Positions 26,978 to 36,436 are shown, numbered from the stretch's first letter. The stretch is 64,000 nucleotides of DNA from Stratiformator vulcanicus (GCF_007744515.1 NZ_CP036268.1:940529-1004528), one strand, 5' to 3'. Numbers and translations are program-made. Notes: a model not told the origin generated them from the sequence alone.

Positions 26978-27424
26978 TCACATCATCAGGTGAGGTGGTA
27001 ATCCCAGCGCAGAGGCGAGTTCCGCCGTTTCTTCCGTTGAGAGCCTGATCGCCGAGATGCGCTTGCCGCCATCGTGACGCTGGAGGTAGCCCGCCTCGAA
27101 CCAGAACGTCGTCAGCGTCCGGCCATCGGCTTGAAGTTCGAGTTGGAATCGCGACGTGCGGGGATCATCTCGCACTCGCTTCCAATCATCTTGATGCCGT
27201 TCAAGGAAGTCCTCAAACGCGGCGAGCCGGCTGGGATCGGCGATCTCCGACGGGGGGCGAGCTTCTTGCAGCGTCTCTTTGCCGAACGACTTCGCGTCCG
27301 TCACGACAATCCGCTGCGCGCCGTGAAACGATTGCGTTCGGGTCAGCGGTCCGCCGCAACCGGCCAGAATCGTTGAGCCGATCATCACGATGCCGCTGAG
27401 CAATACAGATCGATAACGCGTCAC
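26978..27424 (-). CDS. Small lipoprotein, unknown function
   Basis: A 148-residue protein. The start is GTG at 27424, chosen because AGGGAGG lies about eight bases upstream and the frame then gives a clean lipoprotein signal (residues 6-20, lipobox LAGC with Cys23). The mature part is hydrophilic with LAAFEDFLERHQDDWKRV and RTSRFQLELQADGRTLTTFWFEAGYLQ, suggesting a small alpha/beta domain. No family is recognised. It lies 58 bp downstream of the TlpA-like redoxin gene on the same strand and may be cotranscribed. Confidence 0.75.
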   Translation of the reverse strand: MTRYRSVLLSGIVMIGSTILAGCGGPLTRTQSFHGAQRIVVTDAKSFGKETLQEARPPSEIADPSRLAAFEDFLERHQDDWKRVRDDPRTSRFQLELQADGRTLTTFWFEAGYLQRHDGGKRISAIRLSTEETAELASALGLPPHLMM

Positions 27425-27482
27425 AGCTAAAGCCTCCCTGCCCTGCTGATGGATATTTCTCGGATGCCGCTCAAGAAGCCGG

Positions 27483-29408
27483 TTACTTAAGAACTTCCGG
27501 CAATGCCTCGCGGAGATCGTCGACCGAGATATTGCGGCTGACGACTTTGCCATCCGGTCCGACGAGGATCATCGTCGGAAGTGACACGATGCCGAGATCG
27601 AGTGCCGGTCCTCCGTCGAACCCGCCTCGCTCATACACTTGAGGCCAGCGAATCCCTTTCTGCCGGAGGTACTCGGCGACCGGCTCCGGCGAATCATCGA
27701 GCGCGACGCCGATAATTTCGAAGCCGCGACCTCGGAACTTCGCATACAGGTCCATAATTTGGGGGAGGTCTTCAGCGCATGGTTTGCACCAGGTCGACCA
27801 GAACAGGATCAGAACGGCCTTCCCGCGGAACGACGCAAGATCGATATTACCCCCGCCGAGGCTGGGGCCCGAGAAGGGAAGCACCTGACCCTTCAAACCG
27901 AGTCGGCGAACGGCACCGCGGGCCCGTTGCCCGGCCGGGCTGTCCGGAAACGCTTTCGCCAGTTTGGCGTAATAGGCATTCGCTTCGGCCATTTCACCGG
28001 CAAATTCTTTGGAGATTGCCAGTTGCATCAGGGCTTCGGTCGTGTCGTCGGCTTCCGGGTATTTTTCGGCAAATTGCTTCAATTCGCCGAGCCACCATTT
28101 TTGCACGGCGGTTCGCTCTTCCGAATCCGTCCCCCGCAGTCGCTCAGAATATTCGGAGAGCAGCCGACGGTACATCACGTATGGCAGGATCGACGACTCT
28201 TCTGACAGGGAGCGAGTTTGTTGCTCGAGCCGTCGCAATTGTTCGAGCCCTTGCGAGTATTGGCCTGCCTGCACGGCGGCGGCGAGGCTATCGGCAACCT
28301 GTGCCGTCCACTGTTCTTTTTCAGCCGTGGTGTCGGCCGCTGCCACAAGCCCCTGCAGAATCTTCGCCCGCTGCACGTTGTAAGAAGCGAACTTCTCCGG
28401 GGAATCATTCGGCGTGGGACTGGCCGCATCGAGCTTTTGAAGTTGTTCCAGTAGAGCGCGAACGTTATCGGACAGACCTTCCGGTGCCGGGTCGCCGCCG
28501 ACGGCCGTCGCCGAGGGCTGCATCAGAATTCCGCCCGCGATGACCTGCACCGCTCCGCTACCGAGAGGTTCAGGAATTTGGGTGAGCTTCCAGACTTCGC
28601 CGATACGAATCATCTCGCCGACCTGAACCAAACCGGGTTCGCCGTTCGTCTCGACGATCGCCATCGCATTCTCGTAAACGAGCAGGTCGCGTTTCGACTT
28701 GCCTTCATCGGCGGGAATCAAACCGGGGACCGCGCTGTCGAACCGCATCCATTTCGTGGTTGGTCCGATCACTTTGGAATTGCCCGCCGCTGCTCGCATT
28801 TTGCCTGCGGCATTGCTGACCGACCTTTTGATTTCGACCGCCAACTCTTCGGCAATACCGAGCGTCTTCAACTCTTCGGGTGAGATCAGAACGGTTTGCA
28901 GCGCCGCGGCATCACCCGCCACAATTGCTTCGACCGCAACCTTGCTGGCTTCCTCCGGGCTGAGCATTCGCCACTCGTCGATCGTCCCGTCTTCATTGCG
29001 GTCGATCCCCCAGCGGGTGCCGCCGCTGTTGAGCCAGCGAAATTGGTCGATCTTGCCGTTGTTGTTGGAATCGATATCGCGATAGACCTCCAACCCGCGG
29101 TTGTAATACCGCCAGTTGTCGACCACGTTGTCTTCGTTGGTGTCGACGAAGCGGCGGAGCACCTGTCCTTCGGGACCGACGACGATCCAGCCCGACAGTT
29201 TGCCCGAGCGTTCGACCGTCACCTTGCAGTTGGGCAACTGATTTTTCGCCGGAGTTTCGACATCGACTCCCCGGTGCTTCGGCTGAAAGGACAGCGCCAG
29301 TTCCGGGGTCGGAGCATCGGCCGCACCAGCTTGCAGGCCGCACGCGGCCATACCCAGCATGATCGCTGCGCGAGCCGCAAAGCTCGGGAATACTTGCGGG
29401 ACAGTCAT
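27483..29408 (-). CDS. Secreted TlpA-like thioredoxin-domain protein with EF-hand-like N-terminus
   Basis: A 641-residue exported protein; ATG at 29408 has GGAGAG upstream and opens a signal peptide ending near AGAADA. Residues about 85-150 contain three D-x-[ND]-x-[DN]-G style loops (VDTNEDNVVDNW, IDSNNNGKIDQF, IDRNEDGTIDEW), as in EF-hand/dockerin-like calcium sites. The middle (about 330-490) is helical. The C-terminal 140 residues are an AhpC/TSA-Redoxin domain with the active site WCKPC (540-544) and the cis-proline loop SLPTMILVG. It should act as a periplasmic thiol-disulfide oxidoreductase, perhaps in cytochrome c maturation; the partner is unknown. Confidence 0.85.
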   Translation of the reverse strand: MTVPQVFPSFAARAAIMLGMAACGLQAGAADAPTPELALSFQPKHRGVDVETPAKNQLPNCKVTVERSGKLSGWIVVGPEGQVLRRFVDTNEDNVVDNWRYYNRGLEVYRDIDSNNNGKIDQFRWLNSGGTRWGIDRNEDGTIDEWRMLSPEEASKVAVEAIVAGDAAALQTVLISPEELKTLGIAEELAVEIKRSVSNAAGKMRAAAGNSKVIGPTTKWMRFDSAVPGLIPADEGKSKRDLLVYENAMAIVETNGEPGLVQVGEMIRIGEVWKLTQIPEPLGSGAVQVIAGGILMQPSATAVGGDPAPEGLSDNVRALLEQLQKLDAASPTPNDSPEKFASYNVQRAKILQGLVAAADTTAEKEQWTAQVADSLAAAVQAGQYSQGLEQLRRLEQQTRSLSEESSILPYVMYRRLLSEYSERLRGTDSEERTAVQKWWLGELKQFAEKYPEADDTTEALMQLAISKEFAGEMAEANAYYAKLAKAFPDSPAGQRARGAVRRLGLKGQVLPFSGPSLGGGNIDLASFRGKAVLILFWSTWCKPCAEDLPQIMDLYAKFRGRGFEIIGVALDDSPEPVAEYLRQKGIRWPQVYERGGFDGGPALDLGIVSLPTMILVGPDGKVVSRNISVDDLREALPEVLK

Positions 29409-29424
29409 CCGCTCTCTCCGTTGA

Positions 29425-29457
29425 AATCCGTTCGCAACTGGAATCCGTTCGCAACTG
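29425..29457. repeat. Two tandem copies of a 16-bp sequence, 17-bp period
   Basis: aatccgttcgcaactg occurs at 29425-29440 and again at 29442-29457, separated by one base, just upstream of the redoxin gene's start at 29408. It lies in the leader and could be a binding site or a replication-slippage duplication. Confidence 0.6.
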
Positions 29458-29688
29458 ATATTCATCAACAGCAAGTTGCGGCCGACGATCAATCGACGGC
29501 TTCTTCAGTAATTTGACGTTAGCTATCGGCGAACTGTTTAAAGCCGCCGGGGATTGACCGAAGTCGCTGCTCTCCGTTAGCTCACACCGTGCCGATGCCG
29601 ACGGCTTCGAAAATTCGTCGACCTGCAAACTTTAGGTAAATGGGGCCGACCGAGTCAGCACCAGTTCCGGCTTCGCCCTCAAACGACT

Positions 29689-30234
29689 TCATTTCTCCTC
29701 GCCAATGACTGGCGCGACGACCGGCGGATCGTCCGCCGAGCCGCTCGTTCGCATGATTCGCTCGACATCCTCGACTGTCCAATCGCCTTCGGGATAGATG
29801 AGCGGCAGGCCGTTGGGAAGTCGCGTCGGCGTCACGCGATACCCGCCCCCTGCCGCAAGCTGTAACGGCAGCAGGTAGGTTGATTGTGTCGGGGCACTGA
29901 CTTCGGGGAGGTTCAGGACGCGAATCGTCTCGGTCGAAATTGGATCGCCGACAATCACGGTTTCGACTCGAACCTCGTCTTTGGAAGTGATCTCCCCGAC
30001 GAGAACGGCATCTGAATTTCGCAGCTGCATCACGTTGAGCGTGATCGGATTTGCAGTCCGAATCGCGATCGTCACCAGAAATACCCACCAAACGAGGGCG
30101 ATCGCGAGGCAAATCACGAAAGCGATGACGCGGTGGCGATTGGCAACGCGGTCCGGTTCAGCGGCATCAATGCCCTGATCGACCGATTCGCTCGGCTGCG
30201 ATGTTGCCGTCCTTGCAGTGGCAGTATCGGGCAT
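29689..30234 (-). CDS. Single-pass membrane protein, unknown function
   Basis: A 181-residue protein with one strong transmembrane helix (about residues 34-60, VIAFVICLAIALVWWVFLVTIAI). The N-terminal cytoplasmic part is short, and the outer domain of about 120 residues has LRNSDAVLVGEITSKDEVRVETVIVGDPISTETIRVLNLPE, a beta-rich pattern. ATG at 30234 is used. No family is recognised with confidence; the pattern of GEI.S...V...V..V..G is reminiscent of small secreted domains reporting on metal or stress, but this is weak. It lies downstream of the Minf_1886-family gene on the same strand. Confidence 0.65.
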   Translation of the reverse strand: MPDTATARTATSQPSESVDQGIDAAEPDRVANRHRVIAFVICLAIALVWWVFLVTIAIRTANPITLNVMQLRNSDAVLVGEITSKDEVRVETVIVGDPISTETIRVLNLPEVSAPTQSTYLLPLQLAAGGGYRVTPTRLPNGLPLIYPEGDWTVEDVERIMRTSGSADDPPVVAPVIGEEK

Positions 30235-30401
30235 CAGGCCCTCGTAGGATTCAACCGGATGCGAGACTCGCTTCGGTGCGAGTGGAAACAAAGCTGATTC
30301 GGAGCGATGTTTGCTCGACCACCGCCGAACTCTCTTCACGTCTTCAGCAATTGCCTTATCGACAATTCACCAAACTGTTGACGGGCGGACAGTCTACGAA
30401 A

Positions 30402-30809
30402 TCAGGCTGAACCGCGGAAGGCGTGCGAGGTGTCGATCCGGTAATCATCAACGAGGGCGTGCTCGAAATCGAATACGTCCGCGAAATCGCTGAGCCGATC
30501 GCGATCCGTTTTCCGCATCTCTCCGCGCTCGATCAATTCAAAGACGATGCGACCCACATCGTCGGTGGACCGAATTCCCCATTGCTCAAGCACCGTCTTA
30601 GCGAGCAGTCCAAACTTGTCGTGCGACAGTTCCCGAAGCCCCAGACATAATTCGGGCCCGGAGATATGGGCTTCCTCTTCCTCGACGACGTGAGCTGCCG
30701 TGCGCTGCAATTTCTCTTGAGCGTGCTGCAGGGCCGTGAACACGAAGTGATACGCGTTCCGATGATAGCGGGGCTTGGTGCGGGTGGGTCGCTCGGTCAG
30801 ACTGGCCAT
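30402..30809 (-). CDS. Minf_1886 family protein (Planctomycetes/Verrucomicrobia-restricted)
   Basis: A 135-residue soluble protein. YHRNAYHFVFTALQHAQEKL near the N-terminus, HISGPELCLGLRELSHDKFGLLAKTVLEQWGIRSTDDVGRIVFELIERGEM in the middle and DFADVFDFEHALVDDY near the end match the Minf_1886 / TIGR04138 family known from the PVC superphylum. Its function is unknown. ATG at 30809 is used; the longer frame begins in the upstream gap without protein-like composition. It sits downstream of ricT on the same strand, separated by 174 bp. Confidence 0.85.
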   Translation of the reverse strand: MASLTERPTRTKPRYHRNAYHFVFTALQHAQEKLQRTAAHVVEEEEAHISGPELCLGLRELSHDKFGLLAKTVLEQWGIRSTDDVGRIVFELIERGEMRKTDRDRLSDFADVFDFEHALVDDYRIDTSHAFRGSA

Positions 30810-30983
30810 AAGATATACCCGCAAAACCGAGCCAAATCGCTCGGAGGAATACCGTCTTTTGTTGTACGGAGATCGGCGAAATCGAAACTGCGTTGAGATC
30901 GACCGAACCGTTGCTCCGTCAAGCACTATGACTCAAATATACCGAAGTCACGGGGCGGAAAACACCCCCTGCCGTCGGCCCGA

Positions 30984-31952
30984 CTACTGTTCGGAATCCT
31001 TTTGCGAATCGGCTCCCGCAGCCGGATTGTCCGTCGGCTTTTGCTGGGAGGACTTCTTCGCATCGCGATTGCCACCTTTGATGACCGTCAAGATTTCCGC
31101 TTCGTCAGTCAGAACCCGCCGGCCTCCTTCATATTGGACGATCACTTTTCGCGCCAGCAGTTCCTGTGCGATGACTTTGCCCTCGCCGATTTTCGTGACC
31201 GCCGTCGCCCCGACCTTCGGCAATTCCTTCCGATGGGCTTCGTAGGTGTCGTATTCGTACCGGAGGCAGCATTTCAGACGTCCGCATCGGCCGGAAATCT
31301 TGTTCGGGTCGAGCGTCGCCTTCTGCAATTTGGCCATCTTCATCGAAACCGGGGGCATCTCGGTCAGATGCGTATTGCAACAAACCGGCTTACCGCAGTC
31401 GCCGTAATCGGCGAGCAATTTCGCTTCGTCCCGGACGCCGATTTGCCGCAGTTCGATGCGGCACTTGAACCGCTTCGCCATCGCCTTGACCAATTCCCGA
31501 AAGTCGACCCGCTGCTCGGCGACGTAATAGAACAGGAGGCGTTCCCCGCCGAGTATCCGCTCGCATTCGACGAGCTTCATCTGCATCTTCCATTCGCGGA
31601 TCATCTCATCCGCTTCACGAAAGAACTGGGTTTCGATCGGTGCAGCTTCATCTCGCGATTGCCGGTCCTGAACCGAGACTTCTCTCAGGATTTTCCCACT
31701 GCCGGAGTCGCCCCCGAGAAACTTGCGGGTGCGTTTTCCCGCCGGGCAGAGAACCTCACCCCATTCGACGCCGCGGTTGGTTCGAACGACGACCTCGTCG
31801 CCGCGACGATAGCGATCGGCTCCGCGGACGGAGAATTCCCCAAGGTGCCGCATGATCCCGTAGCGAACGACGTAGGCGGTGGGGGCCCGCTCCGGGGTCG
31901 CGGTCGCAACGTCGGCATCCATCGCGGTTGTAGTTGTGTCCGGTTTCGACAT
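30984..31952 (-). CDS. ricT: PSP1-domain protein RicT (YaaT)
   Basis: A 322-residue cytoplasmic protein. The PSP1 domain is clear: VVRYGIMRHLGEFSV, the cysteine-rich block DYGDCGKPVCCNTHL, and DPNKISGRCGRLKCCLRYEYDTYEAH. The same cysteine pairs are seen in Bacillus subtilis RicT, a component of the RicAFT iron-sulfur complex that promotes RNase Y-dependent mRNA maturation. The C-terminal tail is Lys/Gln-rich. ATG at 31952 is preferred over a frame extending 129 residues further, which has no recognisable sequence. It lies downstream of the DNA polymerase III delta-prime gene, the same order as holB-yaaT in Firmicutes. Confidence 0.92.
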   Translation of the reverse strand: MSKPDTTTTAMDADVATATPERAPTAYVVRYGIMRHLGEFSVRGADRYRRGDEVVVRTNRGVEWGEVLCPAGKRTRKFLGGDSGSGKILREVSVQDRQSRDEAAPIETQFFREADEMIREWKMQMKLVECERILGGERLLFYYVAEQRVDFRELVKAMAKRFKCRIELRQIGVRDEAKLLADYGDCGKPVCCNTHLTEMPPVSMKMAKLQKATLDPNKISGRCGRLKCCLRYEYDTYEAHRKELPKVGATAVTKIGEGKVIAQELLARKVIVQYEGGRRVLTDEAEILTVIKGGNRDAKKSSQQKPTDNPAAGADSQKDSEQ

Positions 31953-32199
31953 CCCGCTGGGCAATTTCTGGAAAGGGTTCAGCCACTCAATCGGGCGGAG
32001 GAAAAAATCAATTTGGCAACCCGACCGCATTTGGGGCCGAGCGAGATACCCGTTCGTTGCGATAATTACGTTACACGACGGAGCCTCACTCAGGGAAACG
32101 AGCGGCGTGCGAGTTTGTGCGAACTTCGATTGAAGTGACGATCGAAAAGCGAGCGGCGTCTCGCCGACATCAAACGTGATTCTGCGAATGTCGTCCGCG

Positions 32200-33261
32200 T
32201 TACGCGATCCGCCGCATGGCGCGCGCGAGATCGGCAAACAAGGTCTCGACGCACAGGGGCAGCGACACATTCCGCGAAATCGAAAGGTCGGCTTCCGCCA
32301 ATCGTTCAATGCAATCACCGATGAAATCGGCCGATTCAACCGAATTGTTCCGAAGTTGAGTGCTCAGTCGTGAAGAATCAACGGCCCCGTCCGTCGGCGA
32401 ACCGGACGCAGCGCGGAGAACGCGACGGTAGTGGTCGACGGCAAAGCGAATCACCCAGGACATCGCCGCCCGCTGGGCGGGCGTATCGCCGACGGCGTCG
32501 AGCTTCTCAGTCACCATTTTTGAAATGCTGGCCGCGTCGATCGGAAATTTATCGAGGGAGCGGTCGAGATCTGATTTGAGTTCTCGTAAGCCGGGGTCGA
32601 GCAAGGTTGCGGCCGTGTCGAGACTGCCCTCACAGAGCCGTCCGATCGAGATCGCTTCGTCACGGTTGTCGACCGTCTCGCTTTGAAGCAGTAGTTCCGC
32701 GACGATTTCGGCGGTCAGCGGCGGGAAAAGCACCGTTTGGCAGCGCGAAAGGATCGTCGGCAGGATCGCCGAGGTCGATTCGGCGATCAGAAACATCAAC
32801 GCGTCGGCGGGCGGTTCCTCGAGCGTTTTCAAAAAGGCATTCGCCGCCTCCTCGCCCATACGATCGGCCGCATCGATCACGGCAACTTTGCGTCTGGCTT
32901 CCGTCGGAGAGAGGGCGAGTTCGTGGCACAAACCCTGTCGGCCCCGCGATTCCCGATCTCCCACGAACTGTTCGATCAGCAGTTGACGTTTTCCGTCAGG
33001 CAACCCGATCTCGACGAGATCGGGATGCGTCCCGGAGGCCATGCGCACGCACGACGGGCAATGGCCGCAGGCCTCCAATTCGTCCGGAGGCGTTTCCGTG
33101 CAGAAAAAACACTGCGCGCAAATCCGGGCGAACAACCGCTTACCAATTCCGCCGGGGCCGACCAGCAAATACGCTTGCGCGATCCGACCCCGAGAGGCCG
33201 CACGGCGAAACTGTTCGATGCGGTCATTGTGACCGCGGAGTGTTTGCCAGGGAGAGTTCAC
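32200..33261 (-). CDS. holB: DNA polymerase III clamp-loader subunit delta prime
   Basis: A 353-residue AAA+ clamp-loader subunit. It shows the nucleotide-site region LLVGPGGIGKRLFAR (residues 32-46), a zinc-binding group CFFC...ACGHCPSC (about 51-69), VAVIDAADRMGEEAANAFLKTLEEPP with the Walker B-like strand, and the sensor 1/SRC motif ILPTILSRCQTV. The P-loop retains K but has R rather than T/S after it, as in catalytically passive delta-prime subunits. GTG at 33261 is the start. It is followed by ricT. Confidence 0.9.
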   Translation of the reverse strand: MNSPWQTLRGHNDRIEQFRRAASRGRIAQAYLLVGPGGIGKRLFARICAQCFFCTETPPDELEACGHCPSCVRMASGTHPDLVEIGLPDGKRQLLIEQFVGDRESRGRQGLCHELALSPTEARRKVAVIDAADRMGEEAANAFLKTLEEPPADALMFLIAESTSAILPTILSRCQTVLFPPLTAEIVAELLLQSETVDNRDEAISIGRLCEGSLDTAATLLDPGLRELKSDLDRSLDKFPIDAASISKMVTEKLDAVGDTPAQRAAMSWVIRFAVDHYRRVLRAASGSPTDGAVDSSRLSTQLRNNSVESADFIGDCIERLAEADLSISRNVSLPLCVETLFADLARAMRRIA

Positions 33262-33470
33262 GAGTCGCAGTCAATCAAAATAGGCCGCATGATCGAATCC
33301 GTATCATCGATTTCGCGTGTCGATCTTTCGCTGCTTCCGACCGCCCGGTTGACGATCGACCGCATCGCTTCAAATAATCGATCAGTGATACGACGTGAGT
33401 TTACAAACGCCCCGCCGTTTTGTCCCTCCCTCGAATTGAATCGAGAGGTCTTCGACCCCTCGCACCTCCT

Positions 33471-34043
33471 ATGACACGTCGCAACCTTCTCGTCTGGCTG
33501 AGCCGCGCGATGGCAGCCGCTTGGGCCGGGATGATCGGCATCCCGCTGTTCCGCTACGTTTCGTCGCCGCTGTTCACACAAAAGCCCGGCGAAACGGCGG
33601 AGAATTTTACCCGCGTGATCCCCGTCTCAAAGCTGACACCCGGTCAATTCGAGACGGTCTCCGTGCGAGGGGATCTCACCGACGCCTGGTCGGTCACGCG
33701 CGATCGCGCGATCGGACGCGTATTCGTCCGCCTGCGGGAACCGATCCCGAAAGGTGATCCGACCGAAGCAGTGATTGACGTCTTCACCACGATTTGCCCG
33801 CACAGCGGATGTGCCGTGCAATCGCGAGATGAGAAACCCACCTTCTATTGCGGGTGCCACGGAGCCTGTTTCGCCAACGACGGTTCGCGGGTCGAAAAGC
33901 CCGGCGGCGGTCCGAATCCGAGTCCTCGTGATCTCGATCAACTTCCGTATCGCGTGGAGCGGGACGAAGCGAGCAACACGCTTTGGGTTGCCGTCGATTA
34001 TCGAGAGTATCTTCCCGGCACACCCCAACAGATACTCGCTTGA
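33471..34043 (+). CDS. Rieske iron-sulfur protein of a bc-type complex
   Basis: A 190-residue protein with an N-terminal Tat-like or anchor segment (TRRNLLVWLSRAMAAAWAGMIGIPLF). The [2Fe-2S] ligands are in CPHSGC (C109, H111) and CGCHGA (C127, H130), with the disulfide pair C114 and C129. It should carry electrons from quinol at the outer face of the inner membrane to cytochrome c. ATG at 33471 is used. Its TGA overlaps the TTG start of the cytochrome b/c gene by four bases, so the two are translationally coupled parts of one complex. Confidence 0.93.
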   Translation: MTRRNLLVWLSRAMAAAWAGMIGIPLFRYVSSPLFTQKPGETAENFTRVIPVSKLTPGQFETVSVRGDLTDAWSVTRDRAIGRVFVRLREPIPKGDPTEAVIDVFTTICPHSGCAVQSRDEKPTFYCGCHGACFANDGSRVEKPGGGPNPSPRDLDQLPYRVERDEASNTLWVAVDYREYLPGTPQQILA

Positions 34044-36007
34044 AACAGTTTCTCGCCCGATACCGGCGGCATGAATTGGATGACAACGTGAATTTTCTTG
34101 CGACCTGGATCGACGACCGCACCGGGTATCAGTCGGCATGGCAGTGGTGGGTCCGGCACTCCACTCCGGTCCGCCCGTCGTGGTGGAACGTCACCGGGCC
34201 CCTTCTGATCAGCGTCGCCCTTTTGGTTGCGATCACCGGGATTGGACTGGCCGCCACTTACAGCCCATCGAGTGATCACGCCTGGGCCAGTGTGCAATTT
34301 ATTGAGTCGATCCCCGGGGGCGGTTTCCTGCGGGGTCTGCACTACTACGGCAGTCATGCACTGGTTGTGCTGTTCGGAGTTCACCTGATTCGATTGATCC
34401 TCACCGCGGCGTATCGCTCGCCGCGCGAGATCGGATGGATTGCATTCTTGCTGCTCATTCCGATCGTTGCGACCGCGGCCGTGACCGGAAATCCGCTTTC
34501 GGCATCGGGCAAAGCCGTCGCGCAGATCGAGGTCGAAGGCAACATCATCGGCGCCGCCCCCGTCGTCGGTCCGATCCTCCGGACCTTGTTGCACGGCGGC
34601 AGTTCGGTCGGACATCTGACGTTCATCCACTTGTATCTGTTGCACGTGCTCCTGCTGCCGCTGATCGGGATCGGGATCGGCAAGCTGCATATTTACCTCT
34701 GGCTGAGGAACTCACGGGCGGCTGAGCACCTCCCCGATGAAGAGCGGTCCGAAATCCGCGCGACGCAACGGTTCATGACCGCAATCGCTATTACCATCAT
34801 GTTCGCCGCACTCGGCCATCTGGCGTACCACTATGGAGCACCGCTCGATGCCCCGGCTGATCCTGATCTCGCTCAGGAACCGCGCCCTGAGTGGTACTTC
34901 TTCGCGTTGTTTGAGTTGCGAAGCTACTTCACGGGCACCACGGAGTTCCTCGCCACTCAAGTGCTGCCGGGCGTGATTCTCGGGTTCCTGATCGTCCTTC
35001 CATGGATTGATCGGATCCTCGCGCGACCGGTGGCCAAGGGAATGCGAATGCTGTTAGTGATCATCGGGCTGGGCGGATTCGCCTACTTCACTTATTTGCC
35101 GATCTCTCGGGATCACGCCGACGAACACTACCAGGAGTTTCTGGTGGAATCGGCTGAACTCGGCAAGCGGGCCGACTTTCTTGCCAAGGCAGAGGGCATT
35201 CCTCCCGGCGGACCGGTCGAACTGTTGCGGAATGATCCTAAAACGCGAGGCCCCGCTCTATTCGTAACGCACTGCGCGAGCTGCCATTCGCACATCGGCA
35301 AAGACGCCCTCGATATCGTGGCGAAAAAGCCATCCGCCCCCAATCTGGGCTTCGTCGCCTCGCGAGAGTGGATCGCGGGTCTGCTCGATCCAGATCGTAT
35401 TGCCGGACCGGAGTACTTCGGCAACACGGCGTTCGGCAAGGCTTATCGCGACGACGGCTACGACGAGATGATCAGCTACGTGAAGGAAGATTTGTACGGA
35501 GATCTCGAGGGGGACGAGTTAGCGGCTCGCAAGGAAGAGGTTCGCAAAATCGTACTGGCGCTCTCAGCCGAAGCCGAACTCCCTTACCAAGCGGGTGCAG
35601 ATGCCGACGACATCGATGCGATCGGCGACGGACGCTTGCTGCTTTCCGGGGAAAAAGGCGAGGTCGGCTGTGCCGACTGCCATCCGTATCGCGGGGCGGG
35701 CTACGAAGGATATCCCGACCTCAACGGGTACGGCTCACAAAATTGGCTGGCTGAGTTCATCGCTAATCCGTCGCACGAGCGGTTCTATGGCGACCGCAAC
35801 GACCGGATGCCCGCCTTCAAGCCGGAGCAGGGAGACTCGCCGCAGAACGTGCTGTCCGAACAGGAACTACTGCTGATCGTCGACTGGTTGCGACGCGACT
35901 GGCTCATGGAGCAACCGGACACGTCGGAATCCCCTTCGACGGACAAGAGCGAACCCTCCGGTTCGCCGCCGCCCGACGAAGCCGGGTCATCGACCGAAGC
36001 GGCATAA
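34040..36007 (+). CDS. Cytochrome b fused to diheme cytochrome c
   Basis: A 655-residue fusion. Residues about 50-225 are the cytochrome b6/b N-part: the haem-ligand histidines lie in GLHYYGSHALVVLFGVHLIRL and GHLTFIHLYLLHVLLLP. Residues 255-365 are the C-part with the quinol-site motif PEWYFFALFELRSYF. Two c-type haem sites follow in the periplasmic tail, CASCH (412) and CADCH (544), each in a cytochrome c domain, then an acidic Pro/Ser tail. The start is TTG at 34040, overlapping the Rieske stop (TTGA). Together with the Rieske protein it forms a compact quinol:cytochrome c reductase; no separate cytochrome c1 is needed. Confidence 0.9.
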   Translation: MKQFLARYRRHELDDNVNFLATWIDDRTGYQSAWQWWVRHSTPVRPSWWNVTGPLLISVALLVAITGIGLAATYSPSSDHAWASVQFIESIPGGGFLRGLHYYGSHALVVLFGVHLIRLILTAAYRSPREIGWIAFLLLIPIVATAAVTGNPLSASGKAVAQIEVEGNIIGAAPVVGPILRTLLHGGSSVGHLTFIHLYLLHVLLLPLIGIGIGKLHIYLWLRNSRAAEHLPDEERSEIRATQRFMTAIAITIMFAALGHLAYHYGAPLDAPADPDLAQEPRPEWYFFALFELRSYFTGTTEFLATQVLPGVILGFLIVLPWIDRILARPVAKGMRMLLVIIGLGGFAYFTYLPISRDHADEHYQEFLVESAELGKRADFLAKAEGIPPGGPVELLRNDPKTRGPALFVTHCASCHSHIGKDALDIVAKKPSAPNLGFVASREWIAGLLDPDRIAGPEYFGNTAFGKAYRDDGYDEMISYVKEDLYGDLEGDELAARKEEVRKIVLALSAEAELPYQAGADADDIDAIGDGRLLLSGEKGEVGCADCHPYRGAGYEGYPDLNGYGSQNWLAEFIANPSHERFYGDRNDRMPAFKPEQGDSPQNVLSEQELLLIVDWLRRDWLMEQPDTSESPSTDKSEPSGSPPPDEAGSSTEAA

Positions 36008-36180
36008 TCGGCCGAGTCGCCTGCGATCGGCAAAGTCTTCGCCGTCTTCCCCGTGTTCGGCTCCTGTTGCTCCGCGCGCGAACCGATATCGAACTGTGCA
36101 GGGATGCGCGAGTCTCCCCCGGCCCGCGAAATATTCGGCGAACGTTTGCTCGTCTCGCCCCGATTGCGAAAGCGTTACCT

Positions 36181-36414
36181 ATGCCCCCACAGTACGAAAC
36201 CCATCAGCGACACACCCTCCGCGATCTCGTCCAGTCGACGTTGGAGCGCAACCCGCACTTGGCTCGACGCCGACTCCGCGTCGACCAGACCGACGACCGA
36301 CTCGTCCTTAGCGGCAATGTCGATTCGTTTTACCACAAACAAGTGGCCCAAGAGTCGATCCGCGCGGCCTCCGGCGGACTCAGGATTGTCAACGATCTGA
36401 CAGTCGCGGATTAG
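36181..36414 (+). CDS. BON-domain protein
   Basis: A 77-residue protein that is essentially one BON domain: LRDLVQSTLERNPHLARRRLRVDQTDDRLVLSGNVDSFYHKQVAQESIRAASGGLRIVNDLTV, with the conserved glycine of the V.L.G.V turn. BON domains bind phospholipid or other ligands in the cell envelope. ATG at 36181 is used because the frame upstream is not protein-like. No signal peptide is visible, so it is probably cytoplasmic or its location is unclear. It is convergent with the alcohol dehydrogenase gene, 22 bp apart. Confidence 0.82.
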   Translation: MPPQYETHQRHTLRDLVQSTLERNPHLARRRLRVDQTDDRLVLSGNVDSFYHKQVAQESIRAASGGLRIVNDLTVAD

Positions 36415-36436
36415 AGCGTTACGCCCTCATCCGACT

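Noticed and set aside
31002-32138. 378-residue forward frame opposite ricT
   Set aside because: Antisense shadow; the reverse frame has the PSP1 motifs.
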